Source: Acidobacteriota bacterium
GTDB lineage: Bacteria; Acidobacteriota; Terriglobia; UBA7540
Assembly (NCBI GenBank): GCA_902812415.1
Contig: CADDZJ010000001.1
Span: 124,001-188,000 of the forward strand
Reading direction: 5' to 3'
DNA length: 64,000 bases
Part shown: in pieces, positions 56,342-64,000 of the stretch
Position numbering within the stretch: the first letter of the stretch is position 1
Layout of the letters: each line of letters opens with the position of its first letter
Notes under the pieces: model-generated
The model's database searches: none
Told to the model about the DNA's origin: nothing
What the model saw: the letters and a program-made list of their open reading frames with translations, nothing else
Position numbers and translations under genes: made by a program

Positions 56342-57373
56342 CTAGCGGCGCGCCTGAGCCTGCGCCGCCGTGGCTTCTTCCGCCGGACGATTCCAGGCCA
56401 TCATCTTGCGCAGTTCGGCGCCCACTTTCTCGATCAGGTGATCCTGCGCCTGGGCGCGCATCTCCAGAAACCGCTTGCGGCCGGTTTCGTTCTCCTTCAT
56501 CCATTCCCGGGCAAAAGTCCCGTTCTGAACTTCCGCCAGTACTTTTTTCATCGTATCGCGCACGTGTTGATCGATCACCACCGGACCGCGCGTATAATCG
56601 CCATATTCCGCCGTATCGCTCACGGAATAGCGCATATATTTGATGCCGCCTTCGTAGATGAGGTCCACAATCAGTTTCAACTCATGCAGGCACTCAAAAT
56701 AGGCAATCTCCGGCTGGTAGCCCGCGTCCACCAGCGTCTCAAAGGCTGAAGTAATCAGCGCCGAAACGCCGCCGCACAACACCGTCTGCTCGCCAAAGAG
56801 GTCTGTCTCCGTCTCCTCCTTGAAAGTCGTGCGAATGACTCCCGCCTTCAGACATCCAATGCCCTTCGCGTAAGCCAGGGCGGTTTTCTCCGCATTTCCT
56901 GAAGCGTCCTGCTCAACAGCCAACAGGGCAGGCACCCCGACGCCCTCCTTGAAAAGCTCCCTCATGCGATGGCCCGGAGATTTCGGAGCAATCATCACCA
57001 CATCCACTTCCGGCGAGGGCACAATACCCCTGAAGTGAATGTTGAAACCATGCGCAAAGAGTAAGGTCTTACCCTTGCCAAGATGCGGCGCAAGCGATTC
57101 CTGATAGACCTTGGGCTGGACGTGGTCTGGAATCAGAATCACAATGACGTCACCCCGTTTTGCCGCTTCCGAGGGTTCAACAACCTCCAGCTTCTGCGCC
57201 CTCGCTTTCTCGCGTGACGCGCTCGACGCCGGCAGGCCGATGATCACCTGATGACCGGTATCGCGCAGATTGAGGGCGTGGGCGTGTCCCTGGCTGCCGT
57301 AGCCAATCACCGCGATGGTTTTCCCAGCCAGATGTTTCGGGTCTGCATCCGATTCATAGTAAACCTTGGCCAT
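56342..57373 (-). CDS. ilvC: Ketol-acid reductoisomerase (class I)
   Basis: A 343-aa Mg/NADPH enzyme of valine, leucine and isoleucine synthesis. The NADP loop is [19 protein letters not shown], the catalytic-metal residues lie in [16 protein letters not shown] and [19 protein letters not shown] (Asp/Glu set). The length is that of class I. The SD AGGAGG precedes the ATG. It lies 182 bases downstream of ilvN, so the gap may hold regulation or decay signals, though none was recognised. Confidence 0.96.
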   Translation of the reverse strand: MAKVYYESDADPKHLAGKTIAVIGYGSQGHAHALNLRDTGHQVIIGLPASSASREKARAQKLEVVEPSEAAKRGDVIVILIPDHVQPKVYQESLAPHLGKGKTLLFAHGFNIHFRGIVPSPEVDVVMIAPKSPGHRMRELFKEGVGVPALLAVEQDASGNAEKTALAYAKGIGCLKAGVIRTTFKEETETDLFGEQTVLCGGVSALITSAFETLVDAGYQPEIAYFECLHELKLIVDLIYEGGIKYMRYSVSDTAEYGDYTRGPVVIDQHVRDTMKKVLAEVQNGTFAREWMKENETGRKRFLEMRAQAQDHLIEKVGAELRKMMAWNRPAEEATAAQAQARR

Positions 57374-57555
57374 GAATTCCTCCTGTAGATTTGCTCTTGA
57401 CCTTGCAAGATGCGGATCGGTTTATTTGTGACGTTCGATGGCGACAACCCCGCCGCTTTCGGCGCTCCCCTAAGCACCGTTCCCTGCGGACGCAAGTGCG
57501 ATTTGCAGTATCTGTCAGGATACCATCTCTTGCGCTTTCATGAAGTTGAATTCTG

Positions 57556-58038
57556 TTATTGCAGCGCCGCGCCTGCCGGGTTTGCTTCTGAGCTTCGAGT
57601 GGTTCTCACTCGAGCGAAACGCAGAAACTTGTACTGATCTGTTTCCGAACTCGCCACGCGAGGCCCAGGATGAGAGGGGGTTTCAAAAAGCGCTTTACCG
57701 TGGCTGGCAAAAATCAGTTTGGCGCCCGGGAAAAGCTCCTGCCATCGCTCAGCATCCAGCGAGCCAGGCTCTCCATCGATGAAAACGAACGAAGTTGAAT
57801 GCGAAGGCTCATGCCGATAATAGGCCACGTGCTGGACGCCTTCGGTCCGGCGCAGAAAATTATAGTGATGTTCAATATCCGCTTCCGGAGCTTCAGCGAC
57901 GACAATCAGCTTGTAGCCTTCCGGCGCCGAAGCCATCGCCAAGGTAAGCAATCGAATTCCCTTGCGACGAAAAATGTTCATGAGCCGGCAAACGACAATG
58001 AGATCATTTTCCGTTTCGATGGTAAACAGCCATTTCAT
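57556..58038 (-). CDS. ilvN: Acetolactate synthase small-subunit-like ACT-domain protein
   Basis: A 160-aa protein immediately downstream of ilvB (56-base gap). Residues 1-75 form an ACT domain (LFTIETENDLIVVCRLMNIF, then LIVVAEAPEADIEHHYNFL), consistent with feedback regulation of acetolactate synthase by branched-chain amino acids. Residues beyond about 80 do not look like the usual IlvN/IlvH C-terminal domain and have a low-complexity tail. The gene symbol rests on position and the ACT domain. The SD AGGAGA precedes the ATG. Confidence 0.78.
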   Translation of the reverse strand: MKWLFTIETENDLIVVCRLMNIFRRKGIRLLTLAMASAPEGYKLIVVAEAPEADIEHHYNFLRRTEGVQHVAYYRHEPSHSTSFVFIDGEPGSLDAERWQELFPGAKLIFASHGKALFETPSHPGPRVASSETDQYKFLRFARVRTTRSSEANPAGAALQ

Positions 58039-58094
58039 ACTTGGTTCTCCTCAGCCTCTGAAGCGCGCGGGCGGTCAAAGCTTTCGCATGCCTT

Positions 58095-59849
58095 CTACAC
58101 TGCCCACAGGTCATCCAGGACTTCTTCCTCTTCCAGGACCACGCGCGGCGGTTCAACAATCATCTCGGCAAGCGATGCTCCGGGCGGAACGATCGGATAA
58201 ACGTTTTCGGCTGGGTCAACCCAGAAATCCACCAGGCAAGGCTCGCGATCACTCAGCATGTCGCGGACCGCATCTTTAACCCCGTCACGATGCTCCACGC
58301 GCACACCCCGAATGCCATAAGACTCCGCCAACTTGGCAAAATCCGGAGCGAAATTCAGGTCAATGTCGCAGTAACGCTTTTCAAAAAAGATTTCCTGCCA
58401 CTGCCGGACCATTCCCAGGGCGCGGTTGTTAAGAATCGCAATTTTAACCGGAACGCGATATTGCGCAATCGTCGCCAGGTCGTTCAAAGTCATCTGGAAG
58501 CCGCCATCGCCGACAATGGCAATGACCTGCCGATCCGGAAAAGCCAACTGCGCGCCCATGGCGGCCGGAAAGCCATAACCCATAGCGCCCAACCCGCTTG
58601 ATGAAAGCCAAGTGCGCGGCTGGTAGAAGTCATAAAATTGCGCCGCCCACATCTGGTGCTGGCCCACGTCCACGGCGACGATAGCATCCTCATCAGCGTA
58701 TCGGGAGAGCATCTCAATCACGTATTCCGGCTTGACGTTGGGCGCAGACTTATCGTAGTTCAGCGGGTGTTCGTTGCGCCATTCCTCAATCGACGCCAGC
58801 CATGCCTGCCGTTGGGTATTTTCAGAATAGCCGCTGATGCGCTTGCGCAGCGCAGCCACCAGGGCGCTCAGCGTTTCGCGAGCATCTCCCACCAGGGCCA
58901 GATCCGCGGGAACGTTTTTATTGATCTCCGAAGGGTCCACGTCAATATGAATCTTTTTCGCCTTGGTGGCAAAGCCGTTCAAACGTCCGGTTACCCGATC
59001 GTCGAAGCGCGCTCCTACGGCAATTAATAGATCACTTTCGCAAACCGCCCTGTTGGTGGCATAGGAGCCATGCATTCCGAGCATTCCGAGAGAAAGCGGA
59101 TGACTGGAGGGAAATGCGCCCAAGCCCATCAGCGTTGTGGTTACGGGAATTTCCGTCAGCTCCGCTAATTCGCGCAACTCACGCCAGGCTTCGGCATGAA
59201 TCACGCCTCCGCCCACGTAAAGCAGCGCCTGCCGGCTTTTCAGAATCATTTCTGCAGCACGGTCGATATCCTCATCGCGCCACTCTTGATGGCGCAACGG
59301 ATGCCGCGAGTCATCATGTTCTGCCGGATAACGTGGCGTGGTTTTTTCCATCAGCACGCTTTTAGGAAGGTCCACCAACACCGGCCCTGGCCTCCCGGAA
59401 ATGGCAGCCTGGAAGGCGCGATGGATGATCGCCGGAATCTCCGCCGCCGCCCGCGCCTGGAAAGACTGCTTCGTGGCCGGAAGGCTGATGCCGATGGTAT
59501 CCGCTTCCTGGAAGCCATCTTTACCAATCAGCGAGGCAGGCACCTGCCCCGTCAAGGCCACCACCGGGATCGAATCCATGAGGGAAGAGGTTAGGGCCGT
59601 CATCAGGTTCGTGGCGCCCGGCCCTGAGGTCACCAGACAGACACCTGGCTTGCCGGTGACGCGGGCATAACCATCGGCCGCAAACCCCGCCGCTTGTTCA
59701 TGTCGCACCAGCAGGTGGCGAATGCCCGCGCTATAGAGCGCATCGTAAAGGGGTAGTACCGCCCCGCCGGGTAGTCCAAAAACCACTTCCACTTTCTCGC
59801 GTCTGAGACTTTCCAGTAAGATTTCCGACCCTGTGACCGGATTTTCCAT
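58095..59849 (-). CDS. ilvB: Acetolactate synthase large subunit
   Basis: A 584-aa ThDP/FAD enzyme making acetolactate or acetohydroxybutyrate. The ThDP-activating Glu lies in LLVRHEQAAGFAADGYAR. The middle FAD-type domain includes VGARFDDRVTGRLN. The ThDP/Mg motif is IVGDGGFQMTLNDLATI with the NN at ILNNRALGMV. It is the first gene of a six-gene minus-strand operon (ilvB, ilvN, ilvC, proC, peroxiredoxin, HisA-like). The leader is short, about 35 bases, so no attenuator or T-box fits; control is more likely at the TetR-type palindrome upstream. Confidence 0.96.
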   Translation of the reverse strand: MENPVTGSEILLESLRREKVEVVFGLPGGAVLPLYDALYSAGIRHLLVRHEQAAGFAADGYARVTGKPGVCLVTSGPGATNLMTALTSSLMDSIPVVALTGQVPASLIGKDGFQEADTIGISLPATKQSFQARAAAEIPAIIHRAFQAAISGRPGPVLVDLPKSVLMEKTTPRYPAEHDDSRHPLRHQEWRDEDIDRAAEMILKSRQALLYVGGGVIHAEAWRELRELAELTEIPVTTTLMGLGAFPSSHPLSLGMLGMHGSYATNRAVCESDLLIAVGARFDDRVTGRLNGFATKAKKIHIDVDPSEINKNVPADLALVGDARETLSALVAALRKRISGYSENTQRQAWLASIEEWRNEHPLNYDKSAPNVKPEYVIEMLSRYADEDAIVAVDVGQHQMWAAQFYDFYQPRTWLSSSGLGAMGYGFPAAMGAQLAFPDRQVIAIVGDGGFQMTLNDLATIAQYRVPVKIAILNNRALGMVRQWQEIFFEKRYCDIDLNFAPDFAKLAESYGIRGVRVEHRDGVKDAVRDMLSDREPCLVDFWVDPAENVYPIVPPGASLAEMIVEPPRVVLEEEEVLDDLWAV

Positions 59850-59871
59850 ATAAACCTCGTCGAATGATTGT

Positions 59872-59919
59872 TACCGACCAGTCGGTAGGTATTCTATGCG
59901 ATAAAAAATACGACGTCAA
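59872..59919 (-). promoter_or_regulatory. ilvB promoter with overlapping TetR-type operator
   Basis: On the minus strand TTGACG (59919-59914), a 17-base spacer and TAGAAT (59896-59891) form a strong sigma70-like promoter. Just downstream the 7-bp arms TACCGAC and GTCGGTA around a 2-base centre (59872-59887) form a palindrome of the type bound by TetR-family repressors. The predicted transcription start (about 59884) falls inside it, so a bound repressor would block initiation. No TetR-family gene is in the window. Confidence 0.65.
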
Positions 59920-60252
59920 CAGGAATTTTCGAAATTCCCAAAACTAGCCTGTAGCACAAACTATACCCATGGAAACATCCCGCAGTGTTTTTCATCCTTT
60001 GACACTCCGCCATTTAGCATACCGCGACACTCGTATTCGTCAAATCAGCAATTTTTATAATTGGTATCAATGAAAGCCATCATCGTGGCGATCCCCATGT
60101 ACGTCCTGATTTGTGATGCCTCAGCGTGGCTGAAACCTGCAGAGCTTTTAATCTTCGATAGAAGATATTACGAGTCTCAGGATTTCCTTTGGACTTTACT
60201 TTCGTTTTTTGTTCGCTTATTATCTTGACTCTGGGGGGAAGGAGACATTTTC
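59920..60252. other. Upstream region of the PolB cassette
   Basis: A gap of about 330 bases between the divergent ilvB promoter and the cassette. The SD GGAAGGAG lies before the 60253 ATG. A TATTAT at about 60218 could be a -10 box, with only a weak -35 (TTACTT) 16 bases upstream. No convincing LexA-type palindrome was found by eye. A 52-codon frame at 60070-60228 lacks an SD and is not called. Confidence 0.4.
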
Positions 60253-60927
60253 ATGGAAAGATCGAGAATAGCTTCCGCCGTCGCGACCCAACCCTGGCAA
60301 CTGCCGATAGAGGGCCTGGCACTTTTCGAGGGTAATTCCGATGTGACACGTCTAAGTCACTACTTTATACCGAGCATTATTCAGGACGGTAAAAGCATCC
60401 TGTTCCTCGATGGAGCTAACTGCGCCGATCCCCGCTTGGTGGCCAAGCTAACCGGTCGGCGCGGCATACGCTTTGGAGAAGTTAGCCGCCACATCCGGAT
60501 CGCTCGCGCCTTTACCTGCTTTCAACTTACAGAACTTATCGCGCGTGTTTCGCGATTTATTGTGGCATTCCCTGTCAACGTTTTGATTGTCACTGCGTTC
60601 CCAGAACTCTATTTTGATGAAGATGTGCGAAACCCGGATGCGTGCGTCGCCTTTCAGCAAGCTCTCTTTCATCTGCGCCGGTTGAGTAGGAAGGGTGAGC
60701 CACCACTGAGTGTGGCTGCTTTCACATCTTCCGAACGGTTTGTTCCACCAGCTGCCCGCAGAAACTTCCTGCCCCAGACCCGCGCCGTAGCAAGCGAGCT
60801 TTGGAGATTTGAAATTGATGCGGAAGGCAAGCTTGCGCTCGTGCAGCGGCCTCAACCCTACGAGCTACGAGCGCAGAGCCAGCGGACGCCAAAGGGAGCC
60901 ATACCGGTGAGGCCATCCATGAGGTGA
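60253..60927 (+). CDS. RadA/RecA-fold protein lacking Walker motifs (ImuA-like role?)
   Basis: A 224-aa protein whose core resembles archaeal RadA/KaiC-type RecA domains. GKSILFLDGANCADPRLVAK and HIRIARAFTCFQLTELIARV align with the RadA pattern of a strand ending in D-x-E/N, a helix starting PxR, then VARAF. The P-loop position (residues about 24-36) reads LFEGNSDVTRLSH with no GK[ST], and the Walker B strand LIVTAF (111-116) lacks the Asp, so ATPase activity is not expected. The last 40 residues are basic and proline-rich. It is the first gene of a four-gene unit with a family B polymerase. By analogy with ImuA it may recruit or regulate the polymerase. Confidence 0.72.
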   Translation: MERSRIASAVATQPWQLPIEGLALFEGNSDVTRLSHYFIPSIIQDGKSILFLDGANCADPRLVAKLTGRRGIRFGEVSRHIRIARAFTCFQLTELIARVSRFIVAFPVNVLIVTAFPELYFDEDVRNPDACVAFQQALFHLRRLSRKGEPPLSVAAFTSSERFVPPAARRNFLPQTRAVASELWRFEIDAEGKLALVQRPQPYELRAQSQRTPKGAIPVRPSMR

Positions 60928-60930
60928 TTT

Positions 60931-61278
60931 ATGGGCCGTACTATCGCGACCTTTCGCGATCTTATCGAACAGGAGTTACAAAACTGGCGGCGCACGTTTG
61001 GCCGCGCACTTCGGCGGGATGAACGCGCCTACTTGGAATCCATGTTCAGGAGGGTGCGCTTGTACGCACAGGCTTGCACCTATCAGTTTCCAGTGGACGC
61101 GATGGACGCGATCAACGTGTCCGTAGAACTCGATCACGAAATTCGTTTGCGCGCGATTGAGGCGCGCCTGGGGATTAAGCTTGAAGCTCTTTGGATGGAT
61201 TCTCGACCTTTATCCGAGTCGCGAAGGGATGACATTGTGGCTGGTCGAAGCGAACGGGAAGCGCCGCCGTCTAATTGA
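60931..61278 (+). CDS. Small helical protein of the PolB cassette, unknown
   Basis: A 115-aa protein, predicted mostly helical and rich in Arg and Glu (FRDLIEQELQNWRRTFGRAL, DERAYLESMFRRVRLYAQAC). I do not recognise the family. Its start is 3 bases after the stop of the RadA-like gene, and its last 98 bases overlap the predicted polymerase start, indicating coupling. A segment DHEIRLRAIEARLGIKLEAL could be an adaptor helix. It probably works with the polymerase, but this is inferred from position only. Confidence 0.7.
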   Translation: MGRTIATFRDLIEQELQNWRRTFGRALRRDERAYLESMFRRVRLYAQACTYQFPVDAMDAINVSVELDHEIRLRAIEARLGIKLEALWMDSRPLSESRRDDIVAGRSEREAPPSN

Positions 61279-63439
61279 CCGGTCATTTCGCGCCCGCTTC
61301 TACGTTCATGGTCCGCAGGCCCAACTTTCGCGCCTTGCCCAAGCGATTACCGCACGTTTTCCTGCCCACTGCGCGCTTGCCGAGAGGCTTAACATTTGGG
61401 ACAGGCATGCGTTGCGCGTACTGGAAGTCGCAACCCATCACCTGCCGCTGTTTTCCACACTTGCCCATTTTGTGCGCCGGTTTGATGGTAGCCTTCGGCT
61501 CTACAACTCTGATTTAATGCTCGCCGTCGTCTATTGCTGGGACAAGGGAGTCTTTCCACTGGCTCGCCTCTCAGCAGAGGCCAGCGACTCGGGTGAAATC
61601 CGCTCGCTCGCCTGTGAGGATGATGAATGGTCCAGCCGCTACGATCTCCCGCCGCTCCGCATCATGCAGATTCGGCTTGAAGGTTTCGGTCGAGTGAATC
61701 CGAAACATGGACGTTATGGAGCGCTCGAAATTGCCGTCGACGATAAGTGGCTGACTTTGGACGATTCGGACGAGCCCGCTGTAGCAGGCTTCGCGCGCCT
61801 CCTTCGCACGCACGATCCCGATGTCATTGTCAGTGAGTGGGGAGACGCGGTGCTATTTCCGAAGTTACTCCGGCAGGCGGCCTGGCGGAAGGTTCGTCTT
61901 TCTCTGAACCGCGAGCCAGGTTCTGTCCAGCGAAGCGCGGCGCGAAGCTACGTGAGCTATGGCCGAATTCTGTTCAAGCAGAGCGCCACCACGTTGCTCG
62001 GCAGACTTCATATTGATACGGAGAATTCCTTCATCGCCGGCAACTGCGAACTTGCGGGCCTGTGGGAGTTGGCGCGAGTGACGAAGCTTCCCATTCAATA
62101 TGCGGCGCGGACGACCACGGGCACCGGCATTTCTTACATGCAGATGGAGATGGCCTATAAGGACGAAACCTTGATCCCGGAGCAGAAGGCCGAGCCGGAA
62201 AACCCGAAACCCCTTTCAGAGCTTCTCGTGGCTGATCGGGGCGGATTGGTCTTTGCTCCACGGCCGGGTTTCTTTGAAAATGTCGCTGAGTTGGATTTCA
62301 TCAGCGAATATCCGAGTATCATGTCAAGGTTCAATGTCTCGCCCGAGACGGTGAATTGCGCGTGCTGCCCGAACAGCCCGCGAGTGCCTGAAATCGGCTA
62401 CCGCGTGTGTCAGCGCCGACGTGGAATGACCAGCCGGGTCGTCGAGAAGCTCATTCGGAAGAGACAGCAATACAAGGAGCAGGCCGCTGAGAATCCCTCT
62501 CAGGCCACGCTCTTCAAACTGCGGAGCAATTCCTTAAAGTGGCTGCTGGTATGTTGTTTCGGCTACACCGGCTATAGAAACGCGAGGTTTGGGCGCATTG
62601 AAGCCCATGAAGCAATCAACGCCTTGGCGCGTGAAAAATTGCTTCAGGCGAAGGAGATCGCCGAGGAGCAGGGCTTTCAGGTGCTTCACGCGCTGGTGGA
62701 TTCACTCTACGTCCAGCGGGCCAATGCCACACATGAAGACTATGAACAACTTGCCCGCCACATCGAAGCGAGCGTTGGCCTGCCACTGGCGCTGGAAGCT
62801 GTCTACCGTTATGTTGTCTTCCTGCCTTCCAAGCAAAGCGCCGAGATCCCGGTTCCAAACCGATTCGCTGCTGTTTCTGGAAATGGCGAGTTGAAAATTC
62901 GGGGTCTCGAATGCCGTCGTCATGACACACCCCCACTCATTGCCAGAATGCAGCGCGAGGTGCTCTCGATTCTCGCTGAGGCCGTTGACTTTGAGACCTA
63001 TTGCATCAAGCTGAGCGATGCGCGCGAAGTCTATCAGCGTTATCTCAAACGCCTAACCGATGGAAGCGTACTGCCTGAAGAACTCATGGTCAGCAAACGC
63101 CTCTCACGCACGCCCCGCGAGTATCGGAAAAACAGTTTCACGGCCATTGCTGCCCGGCAATTAGAGCGAGCAGGCGTCAAGCTACGTCCAGGTGAAGCGA
63201 TTGAATTCATCCTCACCCACGTGGATTCCGCCCTGCCCGATGATCGCGTCCGCGCCTGGACATTATGGGAAAACTGGAGAGGTTACGATATACAAGCGTA
63301 CTGCAAGGCTTTAGAAAAAGCCTTTCAGCCTTTCGTACACTTTGCACCCCTCGTCATGTGCGAAGCCACTTCCAGGTCTCGCCCTGGGGTTAAGAAATCG
63401 GCAGACCCCACCGGTGTTATTCCGCCGCTCTTCCGATAA
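61181..63439 (+). CDS. Archaeal-type family B DNA polymerase (PolB2-like) with dead exonuclease domain
   Basis: A 752-aa protein (start TTG 61181 after GGGGA; ATG 61229 or TTG 61157 are alternatives). The N-terminal ILDLYPSREGMTLWL matches the PolB N-terminus. Exo I reads RIMQIRLEG (160-168) where DIE is expected and Exo II reads SEWGDAVLF, so proofreading is lost. Motif A, DFISEYPSI, keeps catalytic D372. Motif B reads LKWLLVCCFGYTGY (K453) in place of KxxxNSxYG. Motif C reads HALVDSLYV, losing the first Asp of DTD but keeping D507. The two metal-binding Asp residues thought essential are therefore present. This pattern resembles archaeal PolB2/Dpo2. It may be a translesion enzyme. Confidence 0.85.
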   Translation: MKLFGWILDLYPSREGMTLWLVEANGKRRRLIDRSFRARFYVHGPQAQLSRLAQAITARFPAHCALAERLNIWDRHALRVLEVATHHLPLFSTLAHFVRRFDGSLRLYNSDLMLAVVYCWDKGVFPLARLSAEASDSGEIRSLACEDDEWSSRYDLPPLRIMQIRLEGFGRVNPKHGRYGALEIAVDDKWLTLDDSDEPAVAGFARLLRTHDPDVIVSEWGDAVLFPKLLRQAAWRKVRLSLNREPGSVQRSAARSYVSYGRILFKQSATTLLGRLHIDTENSFIAGNCELAGLWELARVTKLPIQYAARTTTGTGISYMQMEMAYKDETLIPEQKAEPENPKPLSELLVADRGGLVFAPRPGFFENVAELDFISEYPSIMSRFNVSPETVNCACCPNSPRVPEIGYRVCQRRRGMTSRVVEKLIRKRQQYKEQAAENPSQATLFKLRSNSLKWLLVCCFGYTGYRNARFGRIEAHEAINALAREKLLQAKEIAEEQGFQVLHALVDSLYVQRANATHEDYEQLARHIEASVGLPLALEAVYRYVVFLPSKQSAEIPVPNRFAAVSGNGELKIRGLECRRHDTPPLIARMQREVLSILAEAVDFETYCIKLSDAREVYQRYLKRLTDGSVLPEELMVSKRLSRTPREYRKNSFTAIAARQLERAGVKLRPGEAIEFILTHVDSALPDDRVRAWTLWENWRGYDIQAYCKALEKAFQPFVHFAPLVMCEATSRSRPGVKKSADPTGVIPPLFR

Positions 63440-63448
63440 ACTCATGCT

Positions 63449-64000
63449 ATGGCAAAAACTTGGATGATTCGCATCGGCACGGCAGGGTGGTACTATCCCG
63501 ACTGGCGCGGGATTGTCTATCCCCAACACAGGCCCCGAAACTTCCATGAGTTGGAATACTTGACGCAATTCTTCAACACCCTGGAAATCAATACGAGCTT
63601 TTATAATCCGCCTCGCGCCGAACTGGTCAAGGAATGGATTCGCCAGATCGAAGGCAATAAGAACTTTCTGTTCACTGCGAAACTCTGGCGGCGATTTACT
63701 CACGACCGGAATGCGACACTGGAAGATGAGAGACTATTCAAACATGGGATCAATCCGCTCGCAGAAAAAAACCGGCTTAGAGCAATTCTCCTTCAGTTTC
63801 CTTGGTCATTCAAAAACGATCCGGAAAACCGCCGGTATCTTGCAGAACGCTGCAGGCAGTTCCGCGAATACCCTCTAGTCCTCGAAGTTCGGCATAGTTC
63901 ATGGAACACACCACAAGTTCTGGAAATGCTCAGTGAACTGGACGTGGGATTTTGCAATATCGACCAGCCCTTCCTTAGTCGCTCGATCAGACCGACCGAG
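63449..64000 (+). CDS. DUF72 (YecE-like) protein, partial, runs off the window
   Basis: The first 184 codons of a protein starting at ATG 63449, 9 bases after the polymerase stop. Family segments are visible: IRIGTAGWYYPDWRGIVYP, LEINTSFYNPPRAE, FLFTAKLWRRFTH, ILLQFPWSF and LEVRHSSWNTPQ. DUF72 proteins are TIM-barrel proteins of unknown function, usually 240-300 aa, so roughly 60-110 residues are missing. The tight spacing makes it the fourth gene of the cassette. Confidence 0.88.
   Translation, partial: MAKTWMIRIGTAGWYYPDWRGIVYPQHRPRNFHELEYLTQFFNTLEINTSFYNPPRAELVKEWIRQIEGNKNFLFTAKLWRRFTHDRNATLEDERLFKHGINPLAEKNRLRAILLQFPWSFKNDPENRRYLAERCRQFREYPLVLEVRHSSWNTPQVLEMLSELDVGFCNIDQPFLSRSIRPTE

Noticed and set aside
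60070-60228. 52-codon frame (MKAIIVAIPMYVLIC...) upstream of the PolB cassette
   Set aside because: No Shine-Dalgarno sequence and it lies in the likely promoter region; not enough support for a gene, although the hydrophobic start is noted.
60253-64000. Prophage or casposon origin for the PolB cassette
   Set aside because: No integrase, Cas1, capsid or terminase genes and no flanking attachment repeats are visible inside the window; the right side cannot be inspected.

Overview
The window reads as a chromosomal segment of an Acidobacteriota bacterium. The main clues are a VWFA-related acidobacterial-domain protein (8162-9328), a 1,273-residue Oar-like TonB-dependent receptor with an N-terminal carboxypeptidase-regulatory-like domain, many Tat-type signal peptides on sugar-active enzymes, and large TPR proteins. 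Coding density is high and GC is moderately high. I see no phage, insertion sequence, rRNA or CRISPR array. The identification is inference from gene families; no 16S gene is present.

Layout. 1-4400: a minus-strand oxidoreductase run (aldo/keto reductase, SDR, zinc alcohol dehydrogenase, then a gene leaving the window) divergent from an AraC-type regulator. 4498-9328: TPR protein, a fused HemD-HemE heme enzyme, and the VWA protein. 9518-20390: NatA/NatB-like ABC exporter, thioredoxin reductase, O-methyltransferase, glycogen branching enzyme, a two-subunit B12-dependent acyl-CoA mutase whose specificity residues match isobutyryl-CoA mutase, and a TolC-like protein. 20767-25691: NAD synthase, M16 peptidase, Tat-exported aldo/keto reductase. 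25741-35544: a carbohydrate locus with a LacI-type regulator divergent from the TonB receptor, a GH36-like glycosidase and a GH28 pectinase-like enzyme. 36216-43139: GMC/gluconate-dehydrogenase-like pair, sugar isomerase, CigR/RcnB-like His-rich protein, M61 peptidase. 44046-54116: housekeeping run TPR, ispE, tRNA-Gln, prs, rplY, pth, rpsF, rpsR, rplI, dnaB, alr. 54129-59849 (minus): branched-chain amino acid operon ilvB-ilvN-ilvC followed by proC, a peroxiredoxin and a HisA-like isomerase, driven by a sigma70-like promoter that overlaps a TetR-type palindrome.

The most unusual part is 60253-64000. It is a compact plus-strand cassette encoding a RadA/RecA-fold protein with no Walker A or B motif, a 115-residue helical protein, an archaeal-type family B DNA polymerase with a dead exonuclease domain and altered motifs B and C, and a DUF72 protein that runs off the window. 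In plan it resembles the ImuA-ImuB-DnaE2 mutasome but is built around a PolB2-like polymerase, so it is a good candidate for a little-described DNA-damage-tolerance system.

Three families of dispersed intergenic elements punctuate the genome. Family R is about 130-150 bp with TIRs like AGGTTGCTGAAAAAC. Family S is about 105-130 bp with TIRs like TACAAATTATAGTGACA. Family L is a pair of AT-rich copies of about 240 bp with nested inverted repeats. Two family R copies appear to have been captured in frame between the translation start and the signal peptide of exported proteins (the TonB receptor and the M61 peptidase).
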